DNA of 5,033 nucleotides from NCBI GenBank assembly GCA_945916025.1, contig CAMEGD010000093.1, positions 1-5,033 of the forward strand. The letters are read 5' to 3'. This DNA is from an uncultured Clostridia bacterium (GTDB taxonomy: Bacteria > Bacillota > Clostridia > Tissierellales > Peptoniphilaceae). How positions within the stretch are numbered: the stretch's first letter is position 1; the number at the start of each line of letters is the position of its first letter. A model generated the notes under the pieces. It ran no database searches and was not told the origin of the DNA. It worked only from the letters and a program-made list of their open reading frames with translations. Shown piece after piece: positions 1-4,634 of the stretch. Made by a program: the position numbers and the translations under genes.

Positions 1-17
1 TAATCTGTAATTATATG

Positions 18-49
18 TTAACATCATTAAAAACTAAAGATGATATAAT
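18..49 (+). promoter_or_regulatory. Probable extended -10 promoter of the NlpC/P60 gene
   Basis: TATAAT at 44-49 is preceded by TG at 41-42, giving the extended -10 element TGATATAAT. The best -35 match is TTAACA at 18-23 (five of six), but its 20-base spacer is long, so recognition would rest mainly on the extended -10. The predicted transcript starts around 56, which leaves almost no leader before the ribosome site at 57-61. The same nine bases recur before rubrerythrin. Confidence 0.5.
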
Positions 50-56
50 TAGTTTT
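30..56. repeat. Inverted repeat centred on the -10 box
   Basis: AAAACTAA at 30-37 and TTAGTTTT at 49-56 are perfect 8-base inverted arms separated by 11 bases. They flank or touch the TATAAT at 44-49. This position suits a repressor operator, but the arms are AT-rich and could arise by chance in this DNA. As RNA the hairpin would be weak. Confidence 0.4.
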
Positions 57-72
57 AGAGGTGATTAATATT
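57..72 (+). promoter_or_regulatory. Ribosome site pointing to an ATT start at 70
   Basis: AGAGGTGAT at 57-65 closely matches the anti-Shine-Dalgarno complement. The in-frame GTG at 61 lies inside this motif and so has no usable spacing. The in-frame ATT at 70 sits 8 bases after the AGAGG core, which is optimal, and would give an N-terminus reading (M)KKIFKK, a typical signal-peptide start. ATT is a rare but real initiator in bacteria (for example infC). A sequencing error of ATG to ATT would look the same. Confidence 0.5.
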
Positions 73-1722
73 AAAAAGATTTTTAAAAAGACTTTAATAG
101 TTCTTTCTTTATTCCTATTATCTAGTACTAATGTTTTTGCTGCTCCAAATGAAGTAGATTTTAAAATAAATCTTAATGGAGAAAATCTTAAACTAGAAAC
201 TCCTGTATTAGAGGAAAATAGTAGGACTTTAGTTCCTTTACGACTTGTAGCTGAAAATCTTGGCTATAAAGTAAAATGGATAGAAGAAACTAGACAAGTC
301 AATGTAATAAATGAGACTGATAAGCTAATTTTTACAGTTGATAGTAATATTATTTCTATAAATGATGTTAGTAAGGAAATAGATGTCCCTACTAGAATTT
401 ACAAGGATAGGGCATATATTCCTATCAGGTCTTTAGAAAATTTAAATTCCTTTATTGATTGGGATGAATCTTCAAGAACTGTAATTGTAAAGAAAAATTC
501 TGAAATCCACGAAAAGATTGAAAGGAAAAAACCTACCGATAAAACTTCTTTTGAATATTGGGATTATTATAATAATTATAGTGATGAGCTTATAATGTCT
601 CCTGAAGAAATACAAATTTTCAATGATGAAATATCTATAGAAAAAAATAAAATGGCAAATATTTCTAAAGTTGATGAGACTTATGATAGATCTTTCCTTC
701 TTTCTGAACTAATAAGACTTTCTAAGTTTGAAAATTCTAGGTATGATTCTAAGAAGAAAGTTCTTAGTGATGCTTACAAAAATAATCTTGTAGAGAATAT
801 GAATATTGATGAGTTTTCTTCTTCTCCTTTAAAACATGGTATTATTAATAAAAGAATTATTATGAGATCATATCCGACTAATGAACCTTTTTACAAAAGT
901 AGTTATGGAACTTTAGACTATGCTGTTGAAACTGCAATTTATCCTTGGGAAGAAATAGCTATTTATAATGTGTCAAAGGATGGAAGATGGTACTTTGGAC
1001 AAATTTTTAATGCTTATGGTTGGGTTCCTACTGAAAGTGTAAGTTTTGGAAGTAAGGAAGAAATAAATAGATATACTAAAAGTGATGAGTTTTTAGTAGT
1101 TACTGATGATAAAGTAAATGTTGGAGGGTTGCAATTAGATATGGGAGTAAGGCTCCCCCTTGTATCTGAGTCTGAAAATTCCTATACTGTTTATCTTCCT
1201 GAGACATCAGAGAATATAAATGTTAAAGAGGTTGAAATAGAAAAAAGTGCTGTAAATAAGGGTTATCTTCCTTTTACGGAAAAAAATATGATTCGTCAAG
1301 CCTTAAAATTCTATGGAGAAGTTTATGGTTGGGGTGGTCTTAAAAACACTAGAGATTGTTCTGGACTTATTTTAGATGTTTATAGGTCTATGGGAATAAA
1401 GATTCCAAGAAATTCTGGAGATCAAGGAAAGTCAGAATTTGGAAAGACTTTTTCTTTAAAGGGTTTAGATAAATCTAAGAGATTTGAAGCTTTAAAAGTA
1501 TTTGGACCTGGTACTTCTATACAAATGGAAGGTCATGTAATGATGTATTTAGGCACTGACGAAAATGGAGTTCCTAAGGTGATTCACCAATACTTAGGGC
1601 ATTACCAAAATGGAAAGTATATTCCTATGAACAAAGCTTCCATTACAAGTTTAGAGATTAAAGGCTCAAACGGAAAAACTTTTATTATGAACTCATATGG
1701 GTTAAAGTTCTTCAAATATTAA
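61..1722 (+). CDS. Secreted stalk-domain NlpC/P60 (C40) cell-wall peptidase
   Basis: This is a predicted secreted peptidoglycan hydrolase that cuts peptide stems (the D-Glu/diamino-acid bond is typical of the family). Residues are counted from the GTG at 61. A signal peptide (1-27, Lys-rich start, hydrophobic core, VFA-A cleavage site) is followed by a copper-amine-oxidase-like stalk domain (about 32-146, with TLVPLRLVAENLGYKVKW and AYIPIRSL). A charged linker contains MSPEEIQIFN, a motif seen in SH3-bearing NlpC/P60 enzymes. SH3-like segments run from about 256 to 400 (GRWYFGQ...GWVPTESV). The NlpC/P60 domain runs from about 405 to the end, with Cys433 in RDCSGL, His492 in GHVMMYLG and His509 in VIHQYLG forming the expected Cys-His-His triad, so it should be active. 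There is no LPXTG motif or C-terminal anchor; wall contact would come from the stalk and SH3 domains. The gene appears monocistronic. GTG 61 is the formal start, but ATT 70 has the better ribosome site; the mature protein is unchanged. Confidence 0.88.
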   Translation: MINIKKIFKKTLIVLSLFLLSSTNVFAAPNEVDFKINLNGENLKLETPVLEENSRTLVPLRLVAENLGYKVKWIEETRQVNVINETDKLIFTVDSNIISINDVSKEIDVPTRIYKDRAYIPIRSLENLNSFIDWDESSRTVIVKKNSEIHEKIERKKPTDKTSFEYWDYYNNYSDELIMSPEEIQIFNDEISIEKNKMANISKVDETYDRSFLLSELIRLSKFENSRYDSKKKVLSDAYKNNLVENMNIDEFSSSPLKHGIINKRIIMRSYPTNEPFYKSSYGTLDYAVETAIYPWEEIAIYNVSKDGRWYFGQIFNAYGWVPTESVSFGSKEEINRYTKSDEFLVVTDDKVNVGGLQLDMGVRLPLVSESENSYTVYLPETSENINVKEVEIEKSAVNKGYLPFTEKNMIRQALKFYGEVYGWGGLKNTRDCSGLILDVYRSMGIKIPRNSGDQGKSEFGKTFSLKGLDKSKRFEALKVFGPGTSIQMEGHVMMYLGTDENGVPKVIHQYLGHYQNGKYIPMNKASITSLEIKGSNGKTFIMNSYGLKFFKY

Positions 1723-1752
1723 TAAGTTGTGTATGAATATTTTTTAATAGTT

Positions 1753-1789
1753 AAAATAGACTAGAGTTTAAATTCTCTAGTCTATTTTT
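1753..1789. terminator. Bidirectional intrinsic terminator
   Basis: A 12-base perfect stem (AATAGACTAGAG at 1755-1766 and its complement at 1775-1786) with an 8-base loop extends by A-T pairs to 14. It is followed by five T on the plus strand, 30 bases past the stop of the NlpC/P60 gene. On the minus strand the stem is followed by TTTT and more AT-rich sequence, so it can also end the convergent PgpA-family transcript, whose stop lies about 54 bases away. Confidence 0.85.
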
Positions 1790-1841
1790 CTTACATTGAC
1801 TTTTTTAGATATAATCTAATCAATAGTTAGTTTTTTATAAT

Positions 1842-2321
1842 TTATTCTTTTGAGTGAGCGATTCTAGATGCTGCTGCACTTGCTAATGCTGCCACAAGGT
1901 CATCTAAAAATGTATTTACTTGTACGTCCTTTTCTTCATTAAGTTCTTTTATCTTACCAATTTTTTCTTTGTCTAAAAAGCCAAAATTTGTTAGTCCAAT
2001 AGAGCCATATACGTTTGTTATTGATAGTGGTAAAACCTCGTCAATGCCATATAGGCCGTCATCAACTTCTACAATACTTTGAAGAGGTTCTGGCAATAAC
2101 TTTTTGTCTGCTAGTTCATCAATAGCTACTCCCGTTATTACTGCATGGGCAACTTCTCTATTTTCCAATACTTTTTCTAGATGTTCCACACATTCTTCTA
2201 TGGTTAGTTCAGGGTGATAAGATTTTTGAAGAATCATAACTAGTTCTGCTATTTCCTCTAATATTACTCCCCTTCTATTCAGGCTGTCTAATGCTGCAAT
2301 TTTCAATTCTGATCTTTTCAT
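1842..2321 (-). CDS. yutG: PgpA-family protein, YutG type
   Basis: This 159-residue protein resembles Bacillus YutG, a member of the phosphatidylglycerophosphatase A family. E. coli PgpA removes the phosphate from phosphatidylglycerol phosphate in membrane lipid synthesis. Visible family features are the helical N-terminus with QKSYHPELTIEECVEHLEKVL (30-50), REVAHAVITGVAIDELA (55-71), LLPEPLQSIVEVD (75-87), YGIDEVLPLSITNVYGSIG (91-109) and the C-terminal TFLDDLVAALASAAASRIAH (137-156). The acidic pairs Asp94-Glu95 and Asp140-Asp141 fall where PgpA carries conserved acidic residues. Unlike E. coli PgpA there are no clear membrane spans, so it is probably cytosolic, and phosphatase activity on lipid is inferred only from the family name. 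The ATG at 2321 has GGAGAA 5 to 10 bases upstream (2327-2332). It is transcribed alone, divergent from the small secreted protein and convergent with the NlpC/P60 gene. Confidence 0.85.
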   Translation of the reverse strand: MKRSELKIAALDSLNRRGVILEEIAELVMILQKSYHPELTIEECVEHLEKVLENREVAHAVITGVAIDELADKKLLPEPLQSIVEVDDGLYGIDEVLPLSITNVYGSIGLTNFGFLDKEKIGKIKELNEEKDVQVNTFLDDLVAALASAAASRIAHSKE

Positions 2322-2399
2322 TTATTTTCTCCATTAAATTTTATTCTATTTTTATATACCCATTATAGTCATAATATTAATTGTAGTAGAGCTTCTTTA

Positions 2400-2428
2400 T
2401 ATATAAAAGTTTTTATTTTAATGTTCAA
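2400..2428 (-). promoter_or_regulatory. Candidate promoter of the PgpA-family gene
   Basis: Reading the minus strand, TTGAAC (2428-2423), a 17-base spacer and TATATA (2405-2400) form a four-of-six plus four-of-six sigma-A promoter with ideal spacing. A perfect TATAAT at 2367-2362 is closer to the gene but has no convincing -35 box. Either could be used; the sequence does not decide. Confidence 0.3.
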
Positions 2429-2483
2429 ACTATTATTATATTAATTCACAGAAAAGACATATTTATGCCCTCCTTATGGTCTA

Positions 2484-2489
2484 TATAAT
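2484..2489 (+). promoter_or_regulatory. Candidate -10 box of the small secreted protein gene
   Basis: TATAAT stands 32 bases before the ATG, a suitable distance. No good -35 is present at 16 to 18 bases (TTTATG at 2462-2467 matches three of six), so an activator may be needed or the call may be wrong. GACATA at 2456-2461 and TATGGTC at 2475-2481 form an imperfect inverted repeat just upstream. Confidence 0.35.
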
Positions 2490-2521
2490 AAAGTCATCAA
2501 ATAAAGAAAAAGAGAAATAAA

Positions 2522-2884
2522 ATGAAAAATTTATTTAAAGTTGTTGCATTAGCTTTAGTGTTAACACTAGGTACTACAAGTGGAGTTTATGCTGCTGATG
2601 TGGAGGTTTCTGTTCCATATTCTGAAGATTGTTTAGGTTATGGTGAAGGTGATGGTATTAGAAACCTTGATGGTACTGGTGCAAGGCGTGGTCAAAGAGG
2701 GGGTAATCCTGAAAATCCTGAAAATATGCTAGGTCAAGGCCAAAGACTTCAAGATGGTACTGGTAATCAAAATGGCAATAGCAGAGGAATGGAAAATGGT
2801 ATTAGAAAGTTAGACGGTTCTGGCTTAGGCAGTGGCCATATAAATGGAAATTGTGAGTTTAGTTCTACAGTAAGTGAAATGTAA
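2522..2884 (+). CDS. Small secreted Gly/Asn-rich protein with three DG[TS]G repeats
   Basis: I do not recognise a named family for this 120-residue protein. Residues 1-24 are a clear signal peptide (MKNLFK, hydrophobic core, VYA-A cleavage), so the mature chain of about 96 residues should be exported. The mature part has almost no hydrophobic core and looks disordered: rich in Gly, Asn, Arg and Asp. Three copies of a nonamer occur: GIRNLDGTG (45-53), GQRLQDGTG (73-81) and GIRKLDGSG (93-101). The last continues as LGSGHINGNC, which resembles the DGTGPxGxGxxTGxxxGxC pattern of the short DUF5320-type proteins often found beside NifX-like proteins; here a NifX-like gene lies next door. Two cysteines (37 and 111) bracket the repeats and could pair or bind metal outside the cell. 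There is no anchor motif. The ribosome site is weak (AAGAG at 2510-2514). A strong terminator follows 19 bases after the stop. A secreted metal-binding or structural role is only inference. Confidence 0.75.
   Translation: MKNLFKVVALALVLTLGTTSGVYAADVEVSVPYSEDCLGYGEGDGIRNLDGTGARRGQRGGNPENPENMLGQGQRLQDGTGNQNGNSRGMENGIRKLDGSGLGSGHINGNCEFSSTVSEM
2654..2824 (+). repeat. Three degenerate repeats inside the secreted protein gene
   Basis: Units at 2654-2680, 2738-2764 and 2798-2824 encode G-x-R-x-x-DG[TS]G. The first and third also share most of their DNA (GGTATTAGAAA at the start of each), which suggests internal duplication followed by drift. Spacing is uneven, 84 and 60 bases. Confidence 0.7.
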
Positions 2885-2903
2885 GATATCGTATGTACTT
2901 AAC

Positions 2904-2937
2904 AGGAGGCGATCTTTCGCCTCCTATTTTTTATTTT
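2904..2937 (+). terminator. Strong intrinsic terminator of the secreted protein gene
   Basis: AGGAGGCGA (2904-2912) pairs perfectly with TCGCCTCCT (2917-2925) around a TCTT loop, followed by ATTTTTTATTTT. The T tract contains the stop codon of the convergent DUF134-NifX gene. On the minus strand the stem is followed by GTTAAGTAC, a poor T tract, so it works mainly for the plus strand. Confidence 0.92.
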
Positions 2938-3712
2938 AGTGGTTGTGGCAATTTCCTCCATGGCTATGGTCTCCACAGTTATGTCCGTGTCCATGTTCAT
3001 GGTCGTGATGGTCACAATTTGCTTCTGGATTGTACTCTAGTTGTCCTGATATAAGGGCTTTCACGGCCTCGTCAGCATCTCCAGATACTCCCCCATAAAT
3101 TTTTATTCCTGCATTTGCTAGTGCTGTTTGGGCTCCGCCACCGATTCCACCGCATATTAGGGCATTTACTTTATGACTTTGTAAAAATCCTGCTAAGGCA
3201 CCGTGGCCTTGTCCATTTGTGTCTACTACTTCCATGTTAGAAATCTTATTATCTTCTACTTGGTAAATTCCAAATTTTTCAGTGTGTCCAAAGTGTTGAA
3301 ATACTTGTCCATTTTCATAAGTTACTGCTATTTTCATATTTCTTCCTCCATGAATTTTACTATGCTGTATAGTTTTGTGTTTATTACATCCACCACAGCT
3401 ACAGGTATCTTCTGTGCCTTCACAAATTTCATAATTTCCTCCTGAAATTTTTAAGGGCCTTCCTTCTACAATAGATTTTGAAAGTTTTTTTCTTGCATCA
3501 GCGTAAATTTGTTGAATTGTGCTTCTGGCTACGTTCATATACTTAGCTGCGTCTTCCTGAGTAAAGTTTTCATAGTCAATTAGACGTAAGGCTTCGTATT
3601 CTTCTATATTCATAATTATAACTTCTTCTTGTTCATAATAGAAATTATTAGGAATAAAGAGTGAATTTCTTGGTAATGAACAAACTCTACGGCATTTTTT
3701 GGGTCTTGGCAC
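2936..3712 (-). CDS. DUF134 helix-turn-helix fused to NifX/NifB-type cofactor-binding domain
   Basis: This 258-residue cytosolic protein joins two families. Residues 1-95 are a DUF134 domain: the signature start MPRPKKCRRVC, then EEYEALRLIDYENFTQEDAAKYM and NVARSTIQQIYADARKKL, a sigma-region-4-like helix-turn-helix that should bind DNA. A Cys-rich linker (Cys97, Cys104, Cys106, Cys109 in CSCGGC) follows. Residues 126-225 are a dinitrogenase iron-molybdenum cofactor-binding domain (MKIAV, FGHTEKFGIYQV, GHGALAGFL, ALICGGIGGGAQTAL), the fold of NifX, NifY and the NifB C-terminus. The last 26 residues hold ten His and three Cys, a likely metal-binding tail. No other nitrogenase gene is present, so the domain probably senses or carries an Fe-S or other metal cluster; a metal- or redox-responsive regulator is inference. 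The frame is open upstream to TTG 3781, but that codon is the -35 box; GTG 3712 follows AAAGAGGTG with 5-base spacing and gives the family N-terminus. A second start lies at 3337. Confidence 0.88.
   Translation of the reverse strand: MPRPKKCRRVCSLPRNSLFIPNNFYYEQEEVIIMNIEEYEALRLIDYENFTQEDAAKYMNVARSTIQQIYADARKKLSKSIVEGRPLKISGGNYEICEGTEDTCSCGGCNKHKTIQHSKIHGGRNMKIAVTYENGQVFQHFGHTEKFGIYQVEDNKISNMEVVDTNGQGHGALAGFLQSHKVNALICGGIGGGAQTALANAGIKIYGGVSGDADEAVKALISGQLEYNPEANCDHHDHEHGHGHNCGDHSHGGNCHNH
3335..3349 (-). promoter_or_regulatory. Internal ribosome site and ATG before the NifX domain
   Basis: On the minus strand GGAGGAAG (3349-3342) precedes an in-frame ATG at 3337-3335, with 7 bases between GGAGG and ATG. 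The ATG is codon 126 of the fusion and starts MKIAVTYENG, the normal beginning of a free-standing NifX-like protein. Translation here would give a 133-residue NifX-plus-tail product without the DNA-binding domain. This site is stronger than the one used at the GTG start. Confidence 0.65.
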
Positions 3713-3726
3713 TAGAACACCTCTTT
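3710..3726 (-). promoter_or_regulatory. Ribosome site that fixes the GTG start of the DUF134-NifX gene
   Basis: AAAGAGGTG (3726-3718) is followed after five bases by GTG at 3712-3710. The translated start MPRPKKCRRVC is where DUF134 proteins usually begin. The upstream in-frame ATG at 3745 and TTG at 3781 have no ribosome site and lie at or before the predicted transcript start. Confidence 0.8.
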
Positions 3727-3781
3727 CGTTTATGGCATATGTCATTAACCCTATTATATTTTTATTTATGGTATATGTCAA
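3725..3781 (-). repeat. Direct repeat across the DUF134-NifX promoter
   Basis: Two 21-base copies (3781-3761 and 3745-3725) agree at 17 positions and share TGACATATRCCATAAA with only the R position differing. They lie 36 bases apart. One covers the -35 box and spacer, the other starts at the predicted transcript start. This is a fitting place for operator half-sites, perhaps of the gene's own DNA-binding domain. Confidence 0.6.
3753..3781 (-). promoter_or_regulatory. Consensus sigma-A promoter of the DUF134-NifX gene
   Basis: On the minus strand TTGACA (3781-3776), a 17-base spacer and TATAAT (3758-3753) match the consensus perfectly at both boxes. The transcript should begin near 3746, leaving a leader of about 34 bases before the GTG. 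Such a strong core promoter suggests control by a repressor or high basal expression. Confidence 0.88.
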
Positions 3782-3816
3782 TAACTATTATTTTAATTTG
3801 TTTTTTCTTTCTATAA

Positions 3817-3850
3817 TTTTAAGATAAGTGGATAGTTTTTAGATAAGTGG
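3817..3850. repeat. Tandem direct repeat upstream of the HAD gene
   Basis: TTTTAAGATAAGTGG (3817-3831) and TTTTTAGATAAGTGG (3836-3850) agree at 14 of 15 bases with a 19-base period. They lie 23 to 56 bases before the HAD gene's -10 box and upstream of the divergent DUF134-NifX promoter. A regulator binding as a dimer on direct repeats is possible but no known site is recognised. Confidence 0.55.
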
Positions 3851-3869
3851 TATTTTCTTTTCCTCATTA

Positions 3870-3878
3870 TGGTAAAAT
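3870..3878 (+). promoter_or_regulatory. Candidate extended -10 promoter of the HAD gene
   Basis: TGGTAAAAT is an extended -10 element (TG, one base, then TAAAAT matching five of six). No -35 box is found at the usual distance; the direct repeats upstream may stand in for it. The gene start is 18 bases further on, so the leader would be very short. Confidence 0.4.
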
Positions 3879-3884
3879 AAAAAC

Positions 3885-3898
3885 GAGGTGGTATTTTG
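3885..3898 (+). promoter_or_regulatory. Ribosome site that fixes the TTG start of the HAD gene
   Basis: GAGGTGG (3885-3891) precedes TTG at 3896 with seven bases after GAGG. The resulting N-terminus MIKYILWDIDGTLL places the HAD nucleophile at residue 8, as usual. The first in-frame ATG is codon 40 and would delete motif I. Confidence 0.8.
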
Positions 3899-4606
3899 AT
3901 TAAGTATATTCTTTGGGATATTGATGGAACTTTGTTGAATTTTAAGGTGGCTGAGGCTATTTCTATTAGGAAGGCCTTTGAGAAGTTTTCATTGAGCCTT
4001 TGTTTTGATGAGATGCTTTTTGATTATTCTAATATTAATGTAGAATATTGGAAGAGGATGGAGCTAGGTCAAATTAGTAAGTCTGAGCTTTTACATGGAA
4101 GGTTCAAAGAGTTTTTTTCTAAGTACAATATCGATACTTCTATAATTAGTGAATTTAATTCTTTTTATCAGGAGAGTCTTGGACATGTTACTGCTTTTAA
4201 TCCCAGTGGTTTAGAAGTGGTGACTGCTCTTAATGATAATTATAAGCAGTATGCGGTTACTAATGGTACTGCCATTGCCCAAAAGGGAAAGTTGAAAAAT
4301 TCTGGTCTTAATCAGATTTTTTCTGACATTTTTATTTCTGATGAAATTGGTGTAGAAAAGCCTAATCTTGGTTTTTTTGATGTGGTTTTTTCGAGGGTTG
4401 GGTCTTTTAATCCTAGCGAGTATTTTATTATTGGAGATTCTCTAACTTCTGACATTCAAGGTGGAATTAATGCTGGTATAAAAACTTGCTGGTTTAATCC
4501 TAATAATAAGGAAAATATCTTAGGTTTAGATATGGATTTTGTTATTAAGGACCTAGTAGAGGTTTTGGATATTTTAGCATATTTAAATAAAAGTGATATA
4601 ATATAA
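3896..4606 (+). CDS. yjjG: YjjG-type HAD-IA nucleotidase/phosphatase
   Basis: This 236-residue cytosolic enzyme is a haloacid dehalogenase subfamily IA phosphatase. All four motifs are intact: DIDGTLL (Asp8 nucleophile, Asp10 acid/base), VTNGT (Thr122), EKP (Lys155) and GDSLTSD (Asp181 and Asp186 for Mg2+). A helical cap occupies roughly residues 16-100. The GDSLTSDIQGGINAGIKTCW stretch with WDIDGTLL is characteristic of the YjjG/YfnB group; E. coli YjjG dephosphorylates pyrimidine nucleoside monophosphates, including damaged or non-canonical ones, as house-cleaning. Substrate here is inferred from that resemblance. The length is normal for the group. It is divergent from the DUF134-NifX gene (183-base spacer). 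Rubrerythrin follows 28 bases after the stop with no terminator between, so some read-through is likely, although rubrerythrin has its own promoter inside this gene's end. The TTG start is chosen on ribosome site and motif position. Confidence 0.87.
   Translation: MIKYILWDIDGTLLNFKVAEAISIRKAFEKFSLSLCFDEMLFDYSNINVEYWKRMELGQISKSELLHGRFKEFFSKYNIDTSIISEFNSFYQESLGHVTAFNPSGLEVVTALNDNYKQYAVTNGTAIAQKGKLKNSGLNQIFSDIFISDEIGVEKPNLGFFDVVFSRVGSFNPSEYFIIGDSLTSDIQGGINAGIKTCWFNPNNKENILGLDMDFVIKDLVEVLDILAYLNKSDII
4574..4602 (+). promoter_or_regulatory. Promoter of rubrerythrin, overlapping the end of the HAD gene
   Basis: TTAGCA (4574-4579, four of six), a 17-base spacer and TATAAT (4597-4602) preceded by TGA form an extended -10 promoter. 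The -10 box overlaps the last HAD codons. The transcript would start near 4609, giving a leader of about 26 bases. The element TGATATAAT is identical to the one at 41-49. Confidence 0.65.
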
Positions 4607-4634
4607 ATAAATAAAATTTTAGGAGGCAAATGTT

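Noticed and set aside
1796..1815. TTGACT and TATAAT on the plus strand between the first two genes
   Set aside because: The spacer is only 8 bases, too short for a sigma-A promoter, and no other -35 fits this TATAAT; it would only make an antisense transcript of the PgpA-family gene.
2395..2409. Near-palindrome CTTTATATATAAAAG in the divergent spacer before the secreted protein gene
   Set aside because: Alternating A/T runs of this length are common in such AT-rich DNA, and it overlaps a plausible -10 box, so it was not called a separate operator.
3203..3445. An 80-codon open frame on the plus strand inside the DUF134-NifX gene
   Set aside because: It lies wholly antisense to a well-supported gene, has no ribosome site, and encodes only the hydrophobic, low-complexity sequence expected of an antisense frame.
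2936..3712. A nitrogenase cofactor assembly locus
   Set aside because: The NifX-like fold alone is widespread in organisms that do not fix nitrogen, and no nif structural or other assembly gene is in the window.
3745..3781. Starts at TTG 3781 or ATG 3745 for the DUF134-NifX gene
   Set aside because: They lack ribosome sites and sit in the promoter or at the predicted transcript start; GTG 3712 has both a ribosome site and the family N-terminus.
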